Assembly: GCA_003266105.1 (NCBI GenBank)
Contig: MVAA01000034.1
Span: 27,606 to 56,039 of the forward strand
Reading direction: 5' to 3'
DNA from: Methanosphaera sp. rholeuAM6
GTDB lineage: Archaea > Methanobacteriota > Methanobacteria > Methanobacteriales > Methanobacteriaceae
DNA length: 28,434 nt
Position numbers and translations under genes: made by a program. The number at the start of each line of letters is the position of its first letter. Positions within the stretch are counted from its first letter, which is position 1. This document shows, piece after piece, positions 18,401 to 25,742 of this stretch. The notes below the pieces were generated by a model. The model saw only the letters and a list, made by a program, of their open reading frames with translations. It ran no database searches and had not been told where the DNA came from.

Positions 18401-18557
18401 TGATGCTAGAGTTTATCATAAATTACAAAAAGCAACCGAAACATTAAAAGAAAAGTCATTATCCGAACATAACTTACTGTATGTTCAAAACAGATGGTCA
18501 AAAGAAGAACAAGAAAAATACGGTTTTAAACAAGCAAAATGGGATTTGGATGAATAA
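15495..18557 (+). CDS. Large glycosyltransferase with two GT2 domains and tandem RGW-type domains
   Basis: A 1020-residue protein. Residues 1-190 are unrecognised. About 192-268 is one degenerate copy of the YY / HYL-x-x-x-x-x-x-G repeat of the divergent giant gene (GYYLRTNNIK, LHYLFNAKDNGYSPNPYF, PFIHYLLYGKKENR). About 269-365 and 374-470 are two copies of a ~105-residue domain with GW-IAEIG, IYREDLKRNN and HGFEF. The first GT2 (~519-745) has VSIIMPTYNRE, VIDDASSD and YLDSDN. The second GT2 (~755-985) has ISVIIPSYES, VVDNNSS and LLNNDAVI. No signal peptide or membrane segment is present. Shared repeats and the divergent promoter tie it to the giant neighbour; I infer a common glycan pathway. 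Donors and acceptors cannot be read from sequence. Confidence 0.9.
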   Translation: MDKNIIDFINVCKVNDILLLSPQTEEDIQESIENTTNITMINISQDSNISSIIKRMFSIKDYGLLIIDQVEFSINDILSKILESTDVPLIIINKNNYSKDIPKNNLMADKISENSYLLYTFDSLHNVLNNEKYQQASIGKYLDNIYYRHYKASSNNSIFYPLSLLFNSDKIGGIKNLPLNIKGYKELKKEKDFNIGYYLRTNNIKDCEDVYLHYLFNAKDNGYSPNPYFNKDDYIDSNPDLKKIDYDPFIHYLLYGKKENRIINDNITGTFQNEISNNIIKGWIAEIGNDKPVEAYISIDDKNYPIKADIYREDLKRNNINNGKHGFEFKVPNEYNDDENHDIKLIGSNNRTVSQITYNYIKGTKIAPSGTIKGAFQTNIKDTLIRGWIAEIGNNNPINANIEIEGELFPIKANIYREDLKRNNINNGVHGFEFNIPSEFVDGKKHKIQLIGPNNSIISKITHTFINYDYENNIERFFSHSMISPEIVLPPDEPKKKVLSLMDNIAKYLINQVEEEPLVSIIMPTYNREEMITNAISSVLEQSYKNFELIVIDDASSDNTLNAIKEFDDCRIKIINNESNLGVSKSRNIGLKEAKGKYIMYLDSDNDWEKDYLKATVGSFIRLPDADAVYSGQYVYEKDKEKIKYIRYGTINKGLLSNRNYVDLNCYSHTRKIYEELGGFDENLERFVDWDLILKYMTFGRTYSIPFIMSNYYFNIAENSISNNTKLLSQSDIVIDKQHERMSEKICDYEILRGISVIIPSYESLNDLKECLNSLFNLNAKWLEIIVVDNNSSEDVIRYLIKLKNESRIKLILNQENLGFTYAVNQAIEIAQINNDIVLLNNDAVITKYALHFLQKAAYELDDCGITVPQQVLPAKTKTINVHVPFAHKDIECDVNLSAHHKNVINVPLFHNGEYTELSFAPFFCVYIKRDTYNMSIGLDAELGRHFRSDMIFCNYIRTVLNQKIYHVSDARVYHKLQKATETLKEKSLSEHNLLYVQNRWSKEEQEKYGFKQAKWDLDE
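16299..16900 (+). repeat. Tandem duplication of a ~105-residue coding domain
   Basis: The two units start at 16299 and 16614 (315 bp apart). The best-conserved part is 16413-16483 against 16728-16798, where most bases are identical and the protein reads IYREDLKRNNINNG followed by HGFEF in both. Outside this core the copies diverge more. The domain type (R/K-GW near the start, then Y-R-x-DL, then HGF) occurs in many bacterial glycosyltransferases as a beta-rich accessory unit; its function is not known to me. Confidence 0.85.
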
Positions 18558-18623
18558 TATTTGGAAATGAAATGTTTGAAAACTATTACAGGAAGAATTA
18601 ATGGGGGTATTTTTATTAAATCA

Positions 18624-20630
18624 ATGTCCAATGTAGATGTTTACAGGATTGTAAAGGAATTAAAAGAAGAGATTATAGGCACAAGAATCGATAAATCCTA
18701 TCAGCCAACATATGATACTATTCGCATAAAACTTAGAAAGGCTGGTGAAGGACGTAAAGATCTGGTTATGCAGGCAGGTGTACGCATCCACCTGACGGAT
18801 TACCCTCAGCCTAATCCTACAATACCACCCAATTTTCCTATGCTTCTTAGAAAACATCTAAGCGGCGGTACAATTACTGACATTTCCCAACATAACTTCG
18901 ATCGTATCATTGAAATTACTGTGCAGAAGAGTACTGTGTACACACTTGTTGTGGAACTGTTCAGCAAAGGGAATGTAATACTTCTTGATGAAAACAAGAA
19001 CATTATTTCACCCCTTAAACATAGGAAATGGCAGGATCGTAAGGTTACATCCCATGAAGAATATAAGTATCCTCCGGAAAAGGGAATTAACATTAATGAC
19101 ACCAATCCAAGCGAGATTCGTGAGGTTTTAGAATCTTCTACTGCTGATATTACTCGTACAATTGCTACAAACGGTCTTGGTGGACTGTATGCTGAAGAAG
19201 TTATCAGTTATACTGGAATTGACAAAACAAAGCTTGCAAAGGATTTGACTGATGATGAAGTGATGGAACTTGATGGGGCAATCAAAAAACTTTTTAATCG
19301 TGTTGAAAATGAGCCTCATCCACAAATTATCCTAGATAAAGAGGATAATTTCAAGAATAAGGATTTGGTTCCAATCATTATCAATAATTATAGGGAATAT
19401 GAACATAAGGACTTTGATAGCTTCAATAAAGCTGCCGATGACTTTTACAGTAAGAAAATTGTTAGTGATATAAAGAATGCTGAAGAGGATGCCTGGACTA
19501 AACGTATTGGCAAGTTTGAAAAACGTTTAAAAATGCAGGAAGAAAGTCTTGAAGGTTTCTATAAAACCATTGATGACACCCAACATAAAGGCGATACCAT
19601 TTATGCTCATTACAATGATATTCAACAGATTCTTGACGTTATTACCAAGGCAAGGGAGAAATATTCATGGAAGGAAATTTCATCCATTATCAAGAAGTCT
19701 AAAAAAGATGGGAACATTCCAGAGTTAAGTATGATTGAATCTATTGACAAGATGGGTGTTATCAACCTTAAACTTGATGATACATCTGTTCAGATAGACA
19801 GCAATATTGGTATACCAGAAAGTGCCGAAAAATATTACAATAAGGGTAAAAAGGCCAAACGTAAAATTAAGGGTGTTACTGAGGCAATTGAAAATACCAA
19901 AAAGGAAATTGAACGTCTTGAAAGCAAAAAAGAGGTTGCTATTGAAGAACTTAATGAAAAACAGAAGCCTAAAGTTAAACGTGAACTTAAATGGTATGAG
20001 AAAATCAGATGGTTTATTAGTCGTGACGGTTACCTTGTTATTGGTGGACGTGATGCAAACAGTAATGAAATGGTGGTTAAAAAGTATTCCAGGAACAATG
20101 ACATCTATCTACACTGTGATATTCATGGTGCTCCGTCCACCATTGTACAGAATACTGGCGATGATGAAATTCCTGAAAGCACGTTATATGATGCTGCCTG
20201 TTTTGCCAGTAGCTACAGTAGTGCCTGGAGTGAAGGTTTCAGCAGCTATGATTCATATTGGGTAACGCTTGATCAGGTTTCAAAGACTCCGCAAAGTGGT
20301 GAATTTCTTAAAAAGGGTTCATTTGTTATTCGTGGACGCAAGAACTTTATTCGTAATGTTCCTGTGTTAATTGCCATTGGTATTGTTGAGTATGATGATG
20401 ATAAACGTATAATGGCAGGTCCGGTACAGTGTCTGGAGAATATGTGTGATAATTTTGTTATTGTAAAACCGGGATTTACCAAGAAAGAGCGTATATCCAA
20501 GGAAATATTAAATATTATTGATAAGGATAAATTATTTGGTGTTGATGATATCGTACGTAATTTACCAAGCGGTAAATGTGATTTACTTGACATACGTGAA
20601 TATATTCAAAAATATGGAAAGATTCGATAA
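18624..20630 (+). CDS. rqcH: Rqc2/RqcH/NEMF-family ribosome quality-control protein (NFACT)
   Basis: Binds stalled large ribosomal subunits carrying peptidyl-tRNA and, in bacteria and eukaryotes, directs C-terminal tailing that marks the nascent chain for degradation. The 668-residue protein starts MSNVDVYRIVKELKEEIIG. The NFACT-N domain carries the conserved Asp-Arg pair in HNFDRIIEI (D93/R94 from this start), needed for tailing in characterised homologues. A long charged coiled-coil region (~300-440) follows, then the NFACT-R domain with WYEKIRWFISRDGYLVIGGRD and LHCDIHGAPSTIV (~455-545). The frame is open 21 codons further upstream, but the family begins at this Met. Codons are strongly T-ending with CGT for Arg, unlike the glycosyltransferase gene 66 bp upstream. 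Confidence 0.93.
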   Translation: MSNVDVYRIVKELKEEIIGTRIDKSYQPTYDTIRIKLRKAGEGRKDLVMQAGVRIHLTDYPQPNPTIPPNFPMLLRKHLSGGTITDISQHNFDRIIEITVQKSTVYTLVVELFSKGNVILLDENKNIISPLKHRKWQDRKVTSHEEYKYPPEKGININDTNPSEIREVLESSTADITRTIATNGLGGLYAEEVISYTGIDKTKLAKDLTDDEVMELDGAIKKLFNRVENEPHPQIILDKEDNFKNKDLVPIIINNYREYEHKDFDSFNKAADDFYSKKIVSDIKNAEEDAWTKRIGKFEKRLKMQEESLEGFYKTIDDTQHKGDTIYAHYNDIQQILDVITKAREKYSWKEISSIIKKSKKDGNIPELSMIESIDKMGVINLKLDDTSVQIDSNIGIPESAEKYYNKGKKAKRKIKGVTEAIENTKKEIERLESKKEVAIEELNEKQKPKVKRELKWYEKIRWFISRDGYLVIGGRDANSNEMVVKKYSRNNDIYLHCDIHGAPSTIVQNTGDDEIPESTLYDAACFASSYSSAWSEGFSSYDSYWVTLDQVSKTPQSGEFLKKGSFVIRGRKNFIRNVPVLIAIGIVEYDDDKRIMAGPVQCLENMCDNFVIVKPGFTKKERISKEILNIIDKDKLFGVDDIVRNLPSGKCDLLDIREYIQKYGKIR

Positions 20631-20707
20631 GAAATATTCGTTAACAAAAACTAATTTTTCTTATTTAAAATAGGATATAATATGTTGTTAAATCTTTCCA
20701 ACTAATT

Positions 20708-20743
20708 ATTCCTTTATAGGAATTTATATATAAATTTTTTTTT
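20708..20743 (+). terminator. Hairpin plus T9 terminator after rqcH
   Basis: ATTCCT (20708-20713) pairs with AGGAAT (20718-20723) around a TTAT loop, and nine T follow at 20735-20743. This lies in the 114-bp gap between the convergent rqcH and UPF0173 genes and is a good transcript end for rqcH. Confidence 0.55.
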
Positions 20744-20744
20744 A

Positions 20745-21449
20745 TTATTTTTCTTCGTAATCTTCACCTGGTTGTAAGATTACTGTGAATGTTCCTAAGC
20801 TTGCATCTTCCACATATTGTGCAAAGAGGTTTGCATCTTGTTCTATTGCTTCAAATGTATTGTAGTGCATTGGTATTACTATTCTTGACTGCAACCATGC
20901 TGTTGCTACTGCTGCATCCTCTATTCCCATAGTGAATTTGTCACCTATTGGTAGTAATGCAATATCTGGCTGATATATGTCTCCTATGACCATTTTCATG
21001 TCACCGAAGAGTCCTGTGTCTCCTGCATGATATATTTTTTTACCGTTTTCCAGTGTTATAACAAATCCTGTTGCCACCCCACCTTCTTCCATGTCTTCTA
21101 GAAAGTCCATTCCAGAGGAATGTCTTGCATCTGTCATTGTAACGCTTATCAAGTCATTGACTGAGACTGTTCCACCAATGTTCATTCCTATTGCATTTAA
21201 TCCTTGTTTTTGGATGAACGTGGCTATTTCATGGGTTGCTATTACTGTTGCTCCAGAGTTGTTTGCTATTTCCAACGTGTCTCCGAAGTGATCTACGTGA
21301 CCATGTGTTACTAATATGATATCAGGGTTTAATGTTTCTACTTCTTTTGTACATACCGGGTTTCCACTAATGAACGGATCAATCAATACTTTCATTCCTT
21401 CTTCTGTTGTGATTTGGAATGCTGAATGTCCTAAATATTCTATTTTCAC
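20745..21449 (-). CDS. UPF0173-type metallo-beta-lactamase-fold hydrolase
   Basis: A 234-residue metal-dependent hydrolase of the MBL fold. It starts MKIEYLGHSAFQI, then has LIDPFISGNP, the metal-binding LVTHGHVDHFGD (H-x-H-x-DH), DARHSSG, YHAGDTGLFGDM and a late PMHYNTF; together these mark the UPF0173 group. The substrate is unknown; the family is loosely compared with ribonuclease Z and lactonases. I choose the GTG at 21449-21447, because AGGTGAT (21460-21454) is then a well-placed ribosome site and the N-terminus matches the family; the GTG at 21458 is part of that site. It lies 25 bp downstream of the MJ1255-type glycosyltransferase in a probable operon. Confidence 0.88.
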   Translation of the reverse strand: MKIEYLGHSAFQITTEEGMKVLIDPFISGNPVCTKEVETLNPDIILVTHGHVDHFGDTLEIANNSGATVIATHEIATFIQKQGLNAIGMNIGGTVSVNDLISVTMTDARHSSGMDFLEDMEEGGVATGFVITLENGKKIYHAGDTGLFGDMKMVIGDIYQPDIALLPIGDKFTMGIEDAAVATAWLQSRIVIPMHYNTFEAIEQDANLFAQYVEDASLGTFTVILQPGEDYEEK

Positions 21450-21474
21450 TTTAATCACCTGTTTTAAGATAATA

Positions 21475-22626
21475 TTATATTTGTTTTATTTTGTTATAAT
21501 TATTTTGAATTATGTTTAATGCATTTTTTCTTCCATCATAACTTATGAATTCATTGTATATGTTGTTGCTTAATGTTATATTGTCTGTTTCCTTTAATGT
21601 TTTATTTATAAGAGTTAAGAGTTTTTCAGGATTGTTTATTTCTGTTATTCTTGTTATTCCCATCTTTTGCATTCTTTGTGCATTTCTTTCCTGTTCCACA
21701 TGGTTTGTTATCGGTATCATTATGTTAGGTTGTTTTATTGATATTAGTTCCATGCTTGTTGTATGTCCTGCCAGGGTTATTGTTAAATCAGATAGTTTCA
21801 TCCATTCTACCAGTTCGTTTGTGAACTGTTTGAGGATTACTCTGTTTTTGTCATAGTTTGTGAACGTTGTTGAGTCTACTTCCAGTCCTGTGAATATTAT
21901 GATTTTATCTGCTTGTATCCTGTGAGATATTTCACATATGTTTGTTATCAGTATCTTTCCGAATTCGCTTCCACCTATCGTTACGACAATTATTTTGTCT
22001 TCCTGTTTAATGTTGTATTTTTGTCTTAACTGGTGTTTTGTTGCTATTTCTTCAATGTTATGGTGCAACAGCGGTCCTATATAGTTTGTTTTGTATTGTA
22101 ACTCTTCCGGTATTTGTATTATTCCGGGCACATCGGGTATTAGTATTTTCTGGCATCCCTTTGTTATTTCTATTATGAATTTTCTTATGCTTTTTTCGAA
22201 GTATTTTATGCTTTTTGCCTGTGTGCTTTTTGAGAATCCGAATGTTAAATCGTTGGTTATTATATAACAGGGTATGTTCAGGAATTTTGCCGTTATTGGC
22301 ATTGAGTAATGTGAATCGCATATTATTATGTCGGGTTTTGATTTCCTGATTATTCTTGATTCTTTGTACATGCTTTTTATGAATGTGAATGGAATATCCT
22401 TTGATTGTTTTATGGAGTCTTCAATGTTTAGTTCTCCATCGTTTCCTTCAAAGTTCATTTTTGGTAGTGGGTATGTCTTGTATTTGTATCTTTTTAGGTA
22501 TTTCAGTCCTGAACCGTAACTGGCAAATTCTATTGTGTGATTGTTTTGTTCCAGGTATTGTGCCAGTGCAATGTCTCTGGATGTGTGTCCTATACCCACT
22601 CCACATGTTGTTATCAGTATTTTCAT
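21475..22626 (-). CDS. MJ1255/VC2487-type glycosyltransferase (MurG-like GT-B fold)
   Basis: A 383-residue protein beginning MKILITTCGVGIGHTSRDIALAQYL, the glycine-rich start of MurG-like GT-B transferases, with SHYSMPITAKFLNIPCYIITND in the N-terminal half. The C-terminal donor-binding half has VVTIGGSEFG, LKQFTNELVEWMKLSDLTIT and AGHTTSMELISIKQPNIMIP, where nucleotide-sugar binding is expected. Archaeal members are of unknown specificity. It is the first gene of a probable two-gene operon with the UPF0173 hydrolase. AGGAAA about 8 bp ahead supports the ATG at 22626. It is divergent from the pilin-like genes, so it could serve surface glycosylation, but that is inference. Confidence 0.87.
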   Translation of the reverse strand: MKILITTCGVGIGHTSRDIALAQYLEQNNHTIEFASYGSGLKYLKRYKYKTYPLPKMNFEGNDGELNIEDSIKQSKDIPFTFIKSMYKESRIIRKSKPDIIICDSHYSMPITAKFLNIPCYIITNDLTFGFSKSTQAKSIKYFEKSIRKFIIEITKGCQKILIPDVPGIIQIPEELQYKTNYIGPLLHHNIEEIATKHQLRQKYNIKQEDKIIVVTIGGSEFGKILITNICEISHRIQADKIIIFTGLEVDSTTFTNYDKNRVILKQFTNELVEWMKLSDLTITLAGHTTSMELISIKQPNIMIPITNHVEQERNAQRMQKMGITRITEINNPEKLLTLINKTLKETDNITLSNNIYNEFISYDGRKNALNIIQNNYNKIKQI

Positions 22627-22738
22627 GTATTATTTCCTGTTATTTTTTTCTTTGAATGGTTATTGTTTATTCTATTTCTATTCAATTTGTTTTAAATTAT
22701 TTTCCATGAAAAACCATTATTACTTATTTAGTTATATG

Positions 22739-22795
22739 GTAATACTTATATAGTTGTAATACCCAAGTAGTAATTATGTAATACACAGGAGGTGA
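22739..22795 (+). promoter_or_regulatory. Promoter, triple GTAATAC repeat and strong Shine-Dalgarno of the pilin-like genes
   Basis: The heptamer GTAATAC occurs three times, at 22739, 22756 and 22778, with an inverted TATTAC at 22718. A TATA-like CTTATATAG lies at 22745-22753, between the first two. AGGAGGTGA at 22787-22795 is a near-perfect complement to the archaeal 16S rRNA 3' end and is the strongest ribosome site in the window. The repeats flank the TATA box, as a regulator site would. Confidence 0.5.
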
Positions 22796-22799
22796 GAAA

Positions 22800-22982
22800 A
22801 TAAACATTCTAAAAGATGAAAAAGGACAAGGAGCCGCAGAATACATACTCCTATTCGGAGGAGTGATAGTGATAGCGCTAATAGCAATGACAATCTACTC
22901 GGGTTACTTTACCGAAGGACAAACATTCAGTGCTAAAGATGATGCAGAACAAATAAGATCCAACTTAACAAACAGAACCTAA
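22800..22982 (+). CDS. Class III signal-peptide (type IV pilin-like) protein, apparent ATA start
   Basis: A 60-residue frame, too short and oddly started for routine gene calling. It encodes a charged N-terminus, then KG, QGAAEYILLF, and the hydrophobic GGVIVIALIAMTIYSGYF. This is the archaeal class III signal peptide: a prepilin peptidase (EppA type) cleaves before the Gln, and the helix forms the pilus core. A short polar tail, with acidic residues, follows. Between the upstream in-frame TAA and the motif there is no ATG, GTG or TTG. The ideal AGGAGGTGA site sits 7 bases (counted from GGAGG) before an ATA at 22800, which I take as the start; ATT at 22806 is the alternative. It may be an ATG lost by mutation or a true non-canonical start. 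Confidence 0.72.
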   Translation: MNILKDEKGQGAAEYILLFGGVIVIALIAMTIYSGYFTEGQTFSAKDDAEQIRSNLTNRT

Positions 22983-22988
22983 AAAAAT

Positions 22989-23168
22989 ATGAAAATAATA
23001 GCAGACAATAATGGACAAATAAGTGCTGAATTGATACTAATACTCTCAGCAATGACAATGATTGTACTCATCACAGCATACTACACAACAGGTATACTGA
23101 ATGAAATAACAAATCATACACAAGAAGTAATAAAAACAGGAAGAGATGACGTGTTAAGCAAATTATAA
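22989..23168 (+). CDS. Second class III signal-peptide (pilin-like) small protein
   Basis: A 59-residue protein, MKIIADNNG then QISAELILILSAMTMIVLITAYY, followed by a polar tail ending in SKL. Gln-Ile-Ser-Ala-Glu fits the Q-x-S-x-E class III signal peptide cleaved after the Gly. It starts 6 bases after the first pilin-like gene stops and has no Shine-Dalgarno site, so translation probably depends on the upstream gene. Its stop is interlocked with that of convergent coaD: the palindrome TTATAA at 23163-23168 supplies both stop codons. Likely a minor pilin or partner subunit. Confidence 0.75.
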   Translation: MKIIADNNGQISAELILILSAMTMIVLITAYYTTGILNEITNHTQEVIKTGRDDVLSKL

Positions 23169-23621
23169 CAATTTACCCTTACCATCAATTTCTCCCTTTC
23201 TAATACGGGTTGAAGAAATAGGATTACCATCAGCAGCTAAAATCCAATCAATAACAATGATGTCCAACAAGTTTAAACCATTTTTAAAACGAATCTCATT
23301 GATATATTCGGCAGATTTTTCAGTTTCATGACTAACAACAATTGCATCCAGTAAAGAGTCAACATCAGCGGTACCACAGGAATCAAAGATTTCAATAATG
23401 TTAAAATTAGTTTCAAACTTCAGGACATATTCCCGAACTCTTTTGCACCTGAAAGAAAAAGGTTCAATATCATGATTTTTTTTAGAAACAAACCTATCCG
23501 AAGTAATCCCAATTAAAACCTCTTCACCCATTTCAAAAGCAGTGCTTAACAATTTTTTATGTCCACTGTGGAACTTATCAAAGGTTCCACCCACTGCTAT
23601 TTTTTTATACTTCTTTTTCAA
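23163..23621 (-). CDS. coaD: Phosphopantetheine adenylyltransferase, archaeal type
   Basis: Joins ATP and 4'-phosphopantetheine to give dephospho-CoA in coenzyme A synthesis. The 152-residue protein has the nucleotidyltransferase start VGGTFDKFHSGHKKLL (with the H-x-G-H motif), GITSDRFV, and the late ISSTRIRKG motif, as in archaeal CoaD. The start is a TTG (23621-23619) with GAGG nine bases upstream. It overlaps the convergent pilin-like gene by six bases. It appears to be a single-gene unit. Confidence 0.92.
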   Translation of the reverse strand: MKKKYKKIAVGGTFDKFHSGHKKLLSTAFEMGEEVLIGITSDRFVSKKNHDIEPFSFRCKRVREYVLKFETNFNIIEIFDSCGTADVDSLLDAIVVSHETEKSAEYINEIRFKNGLNLLDIIVIDWILAADGNPISSTRIRKGEIDGKGKLL

Positions 23622-23754
23622 TAATAATCCTCAATAAAAATCAGTTAATAATTATATATGTAAAATAAGCTATTTAAAAGGATTTGAAATTTATACAAAA
23701 AAAGTCTTTAATAGTAAAAAAAAAATAGAACCTATTACCCCCTCAACAAAATAT

Positions 23755-23958
23755 CTACTCTATTTTCCCATTATTTCTTAAAATTGATGGAAATTCATAA
23801 TCGGGATCCGTTTTCAGATGAAGACGGCTTCTATCAAATTCTTTTTCAATTCTTTTGAAATGTTCAATCTTCTTAGAAGGTGGCTTGTTCATCTGTTTAA
23901 GAAAATCCTCTGACATTTCCTCATCCAAAGTAGGACTCGACTGAATAGGTTTTGACAT
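23755..23958 (-). CDS. Small unknown hydrophilic protein
   Basis: A 67-residue protein I do not recognise. It is strongly charged, with a Ser/Pro-rich start (SKPIQSSPTLDEEMSEDF), a basic middle (PPSKKIEHFKRIEKEFDRSR) and a C-terminal LKTDPDYEFPSIL. It has no signal peptide, membrane segment or metal motif and may be largely disordered or helical. GGGGT sits about nine bases before the ATG, and the codons look like normal coding use, so I believe it is a gene. It stands alone between coaD and the divergent radical-SAM gene. Confidence 0.6.
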   Translation of the reverse strand: MSKPIQSSPTLDEEMSEDFLKQMNKPPSKKIEHFKRIEKEFDRSRLHLKTDPDYEFPSILRNNGKIE

Positions 23959-24164
23959 CTTATTTACCCCACATTAATTGTATAGATTATTATGTTAACC
24001 CCCACATAAATACTAATTAATTTGGATACCTGTTATTTATCTATCCTTTTCCAACCATTAATGAACAGTATCAATTAAGAAAATACTATAACTCCTTTCA
24101 CAGAATACTAAATTTATTAATCTTAAAAAACATAGTAATTATTAGTAATTGATGGAATATTAAA

Positions 24165-25724
24165 ATGATTGAAGAATTCAACACCGTAATTAAAAATCCC
24201 AGGAAGGTAATTACCCGTTTTGCATCCTGTTACCCTAATATTTACCGGGTGGCAATGTCATCACTTGGTTATCAGATTGTTTATGATTACCTTAATGCTC
24301 GTGAAGATATTTATTGTGAAAGGGTAATCTATCCTCAGACAAAGAGTATTGAAACTCGTTCTGATCTTGCTGATTTTGATATTGTTGGTTTTACTCTACA
24401 ATTTGAACAGGACTACTTTAACATGATTGACATGCTTAAACGTAGTAATATTCCTTTAGAAAGTAAGAATAGAAAAGCCAGTGATCCACTGGTTATTGCC
24501 GGAGGACCATGTGCCGCATCCAATCCACTGCCCATTTCGAAGTTTGTTGATTTGTTCGTGGTTGGTGATGCAGAAATGATTCTGGATGAAATAATTGATG
24601 TCAGAAGTGATACAAACAATCCTCGTGAAGACATTTATGATTTTCTTGACATTCCCGGAGTTTATAAGCCTGGAGAACCTGTTAAGATTCAACGTGTTAA
24701 GGATATGAAGGATGCATGGAGACCGATTTACCAGATTGTTATTAAAACCGACAACAAGAAGTTTGTTCCCGCATTTGGTTCCAATACGTTTCTTATGGAA
24801 GTTTCTCGTGGATGTACTCGTGGCTGTAGGTTTTGTATGAGTGGCTGTATGTACAGGCCACGCCGTGAAGTGGCACTTGATACTCTTATCGATACTGCCA
24901 TACAAACCAGGCAAGCTACCGGTCAAGACAGGGTTGCTCTTATTGGTGAGGCTGTTAGTGATTATTCCAAGATTGAAGAACTTTGCTGGCAGTTATCTGA
25001 GGAAGGATTTCATATTGCCACTCCTTCGCTTCGTGTTGAAAGTGTGTCTGATGAACTACTTGAAATTTTTAAGACCAATGGCATGAAAACCATTACTATT
25101 GCACCTGAAACCATTTATAAACAGAGACTTAAGCTTAATAAGCCAATGACAGATAAGAATATATTTAAAACCATTGACAGAGCTCTTGATTTAAAGTTGA
25201 AGGTTAAAATGTATCTTCTTCTTGGTACTCCCGGTGAAACCAATGAGGATGTTCTTGAATTAGTGAATTTTCTAAGAAGCATAACCAGTCGTGGCGTACG
25301 CTATAATACCATTTCCACCAGTGTTAATCCGCTTATTCCTAAACCACATACTCCTTTACAGTACATGGGATTTGATTATGATACATTGTATGATCGTTTT
25401 AAAAAGTATAGTGTTCGTTTAAGATACAGGAACAAACAGGAGAATCTTAAGAAGGCCACTATCCAGTATGTTCTTACAAACAGTGGTGTTGAATTGAATG
25501 ACCTTTTGAGGATCGGTCAAAAGATTTCATTTAAGGATTGGTACAAGCTTGCAAACAGTATTAATGAAGCTAAACAAAAAGACAATTACAGTATTCCATG
25601 GTCTGAAATAGATGTTGGAATAAAGGAATCATTCCTTAAAAAAGAATATGAGAAGGTAAACGATGGAATTATAACACCATGGTGTGAAAGTGATGGCTGT
25701 TATAATTGTGGAAGTTGCAATTAG
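24165..25724 (+). CDS. Radical SAM protein with B12-binding-like N-terminal region
   Basis: A 519-residue protein. The N-terminal ~200 residues (YPNIYRVAMSSLGYQIVYDY, FDIVGFTLQFEQDYFNMIDM, VIAGGPCAASNP, FVVGDAE) have the look of a cobalamin-binding-like Rossmann domain. The radical SAM core has EVSRGCTRGCRFCMSGCMYRP, with Cys217, Cys221 and Cys224 as the C-x3-C-x2-C iron-sulfur ligands. TIAPETIYKQRLKLNKPM and YLLLGTPGETNEDVLELV complete the barrel. The C-terminus carries four more Cys (507, 512, 515, 518), probably a second metal or cluster site. The substrate is unknown. Transcription is probably with the aminotransferase 18 bp downstream. A TATA-like AAATTTATTAA lies about 50 bp upstream. 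Confidence 0.85.
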   Translation: MIEEFNTVIKNPRKVITRFASCYPNIYRVAMSSLGYQIVYDYLNAREDIYCERVIYPQTKSIETRSDLADFDIVGFTLQFEQDYFNMIDMLKRSNIPLESKNRKASDPLVIAGGPCAASNPLPISKFVDLFVVGDAEMILDEIIDVRSDTNNPREDIYDFLDIPGVYKPGEPVKIQRVKDMKDAWRPIYQIVIKTDNKKFVPAFGSNTFLMEVSRGCTRGCRFCMSGCMYRPRREVALDTLIDTAIQTRQATGQDRVALIGEAVSDYSKIEELCWQLSEEGFHIATPSLRVESVSDELLEIFKTNGMKTITIAPETIYKQRLKLNKPMTDKNIFKTIDRALDLKLKVKMYLLLGTPGETNEDVLELVNFLRSITSRGVRYNTISTSVNPLIPKPHTPLQYMGFDYDTLYDRFKKYSVRLRYRNKQENLKKATIQYVLTNSGVELNDLLRIGQKISFKDWYKLANSINEAKQKDNYSIPWSEIDVGIKESFLKKEYEKVNDGIITPWCESDGCYNCGSCN

Positions 25725-25742
25725 ATTTGGAGGAATTTATTT

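Noticed and set aside
18561..18623. 21-codon N-terminal extension of rqcH
   Set aside because: The extension does not resemble the family, and MSNVDVYRIV is the normal NFACT start.
19807..20265. 152-codon alternative frame inside rqcH
   Set aside because: It lies wholly within the conserved coiled-coil and NFACT-R coding region and has no motif or ribosome site of its own.
24456..24926. Antisense open frame of 156 codons inside the radical SAM gene
   Set aside because: It mirrors a strongly conserved protein on the other strand and has His/Asn/Thr-rich low-complexity content.
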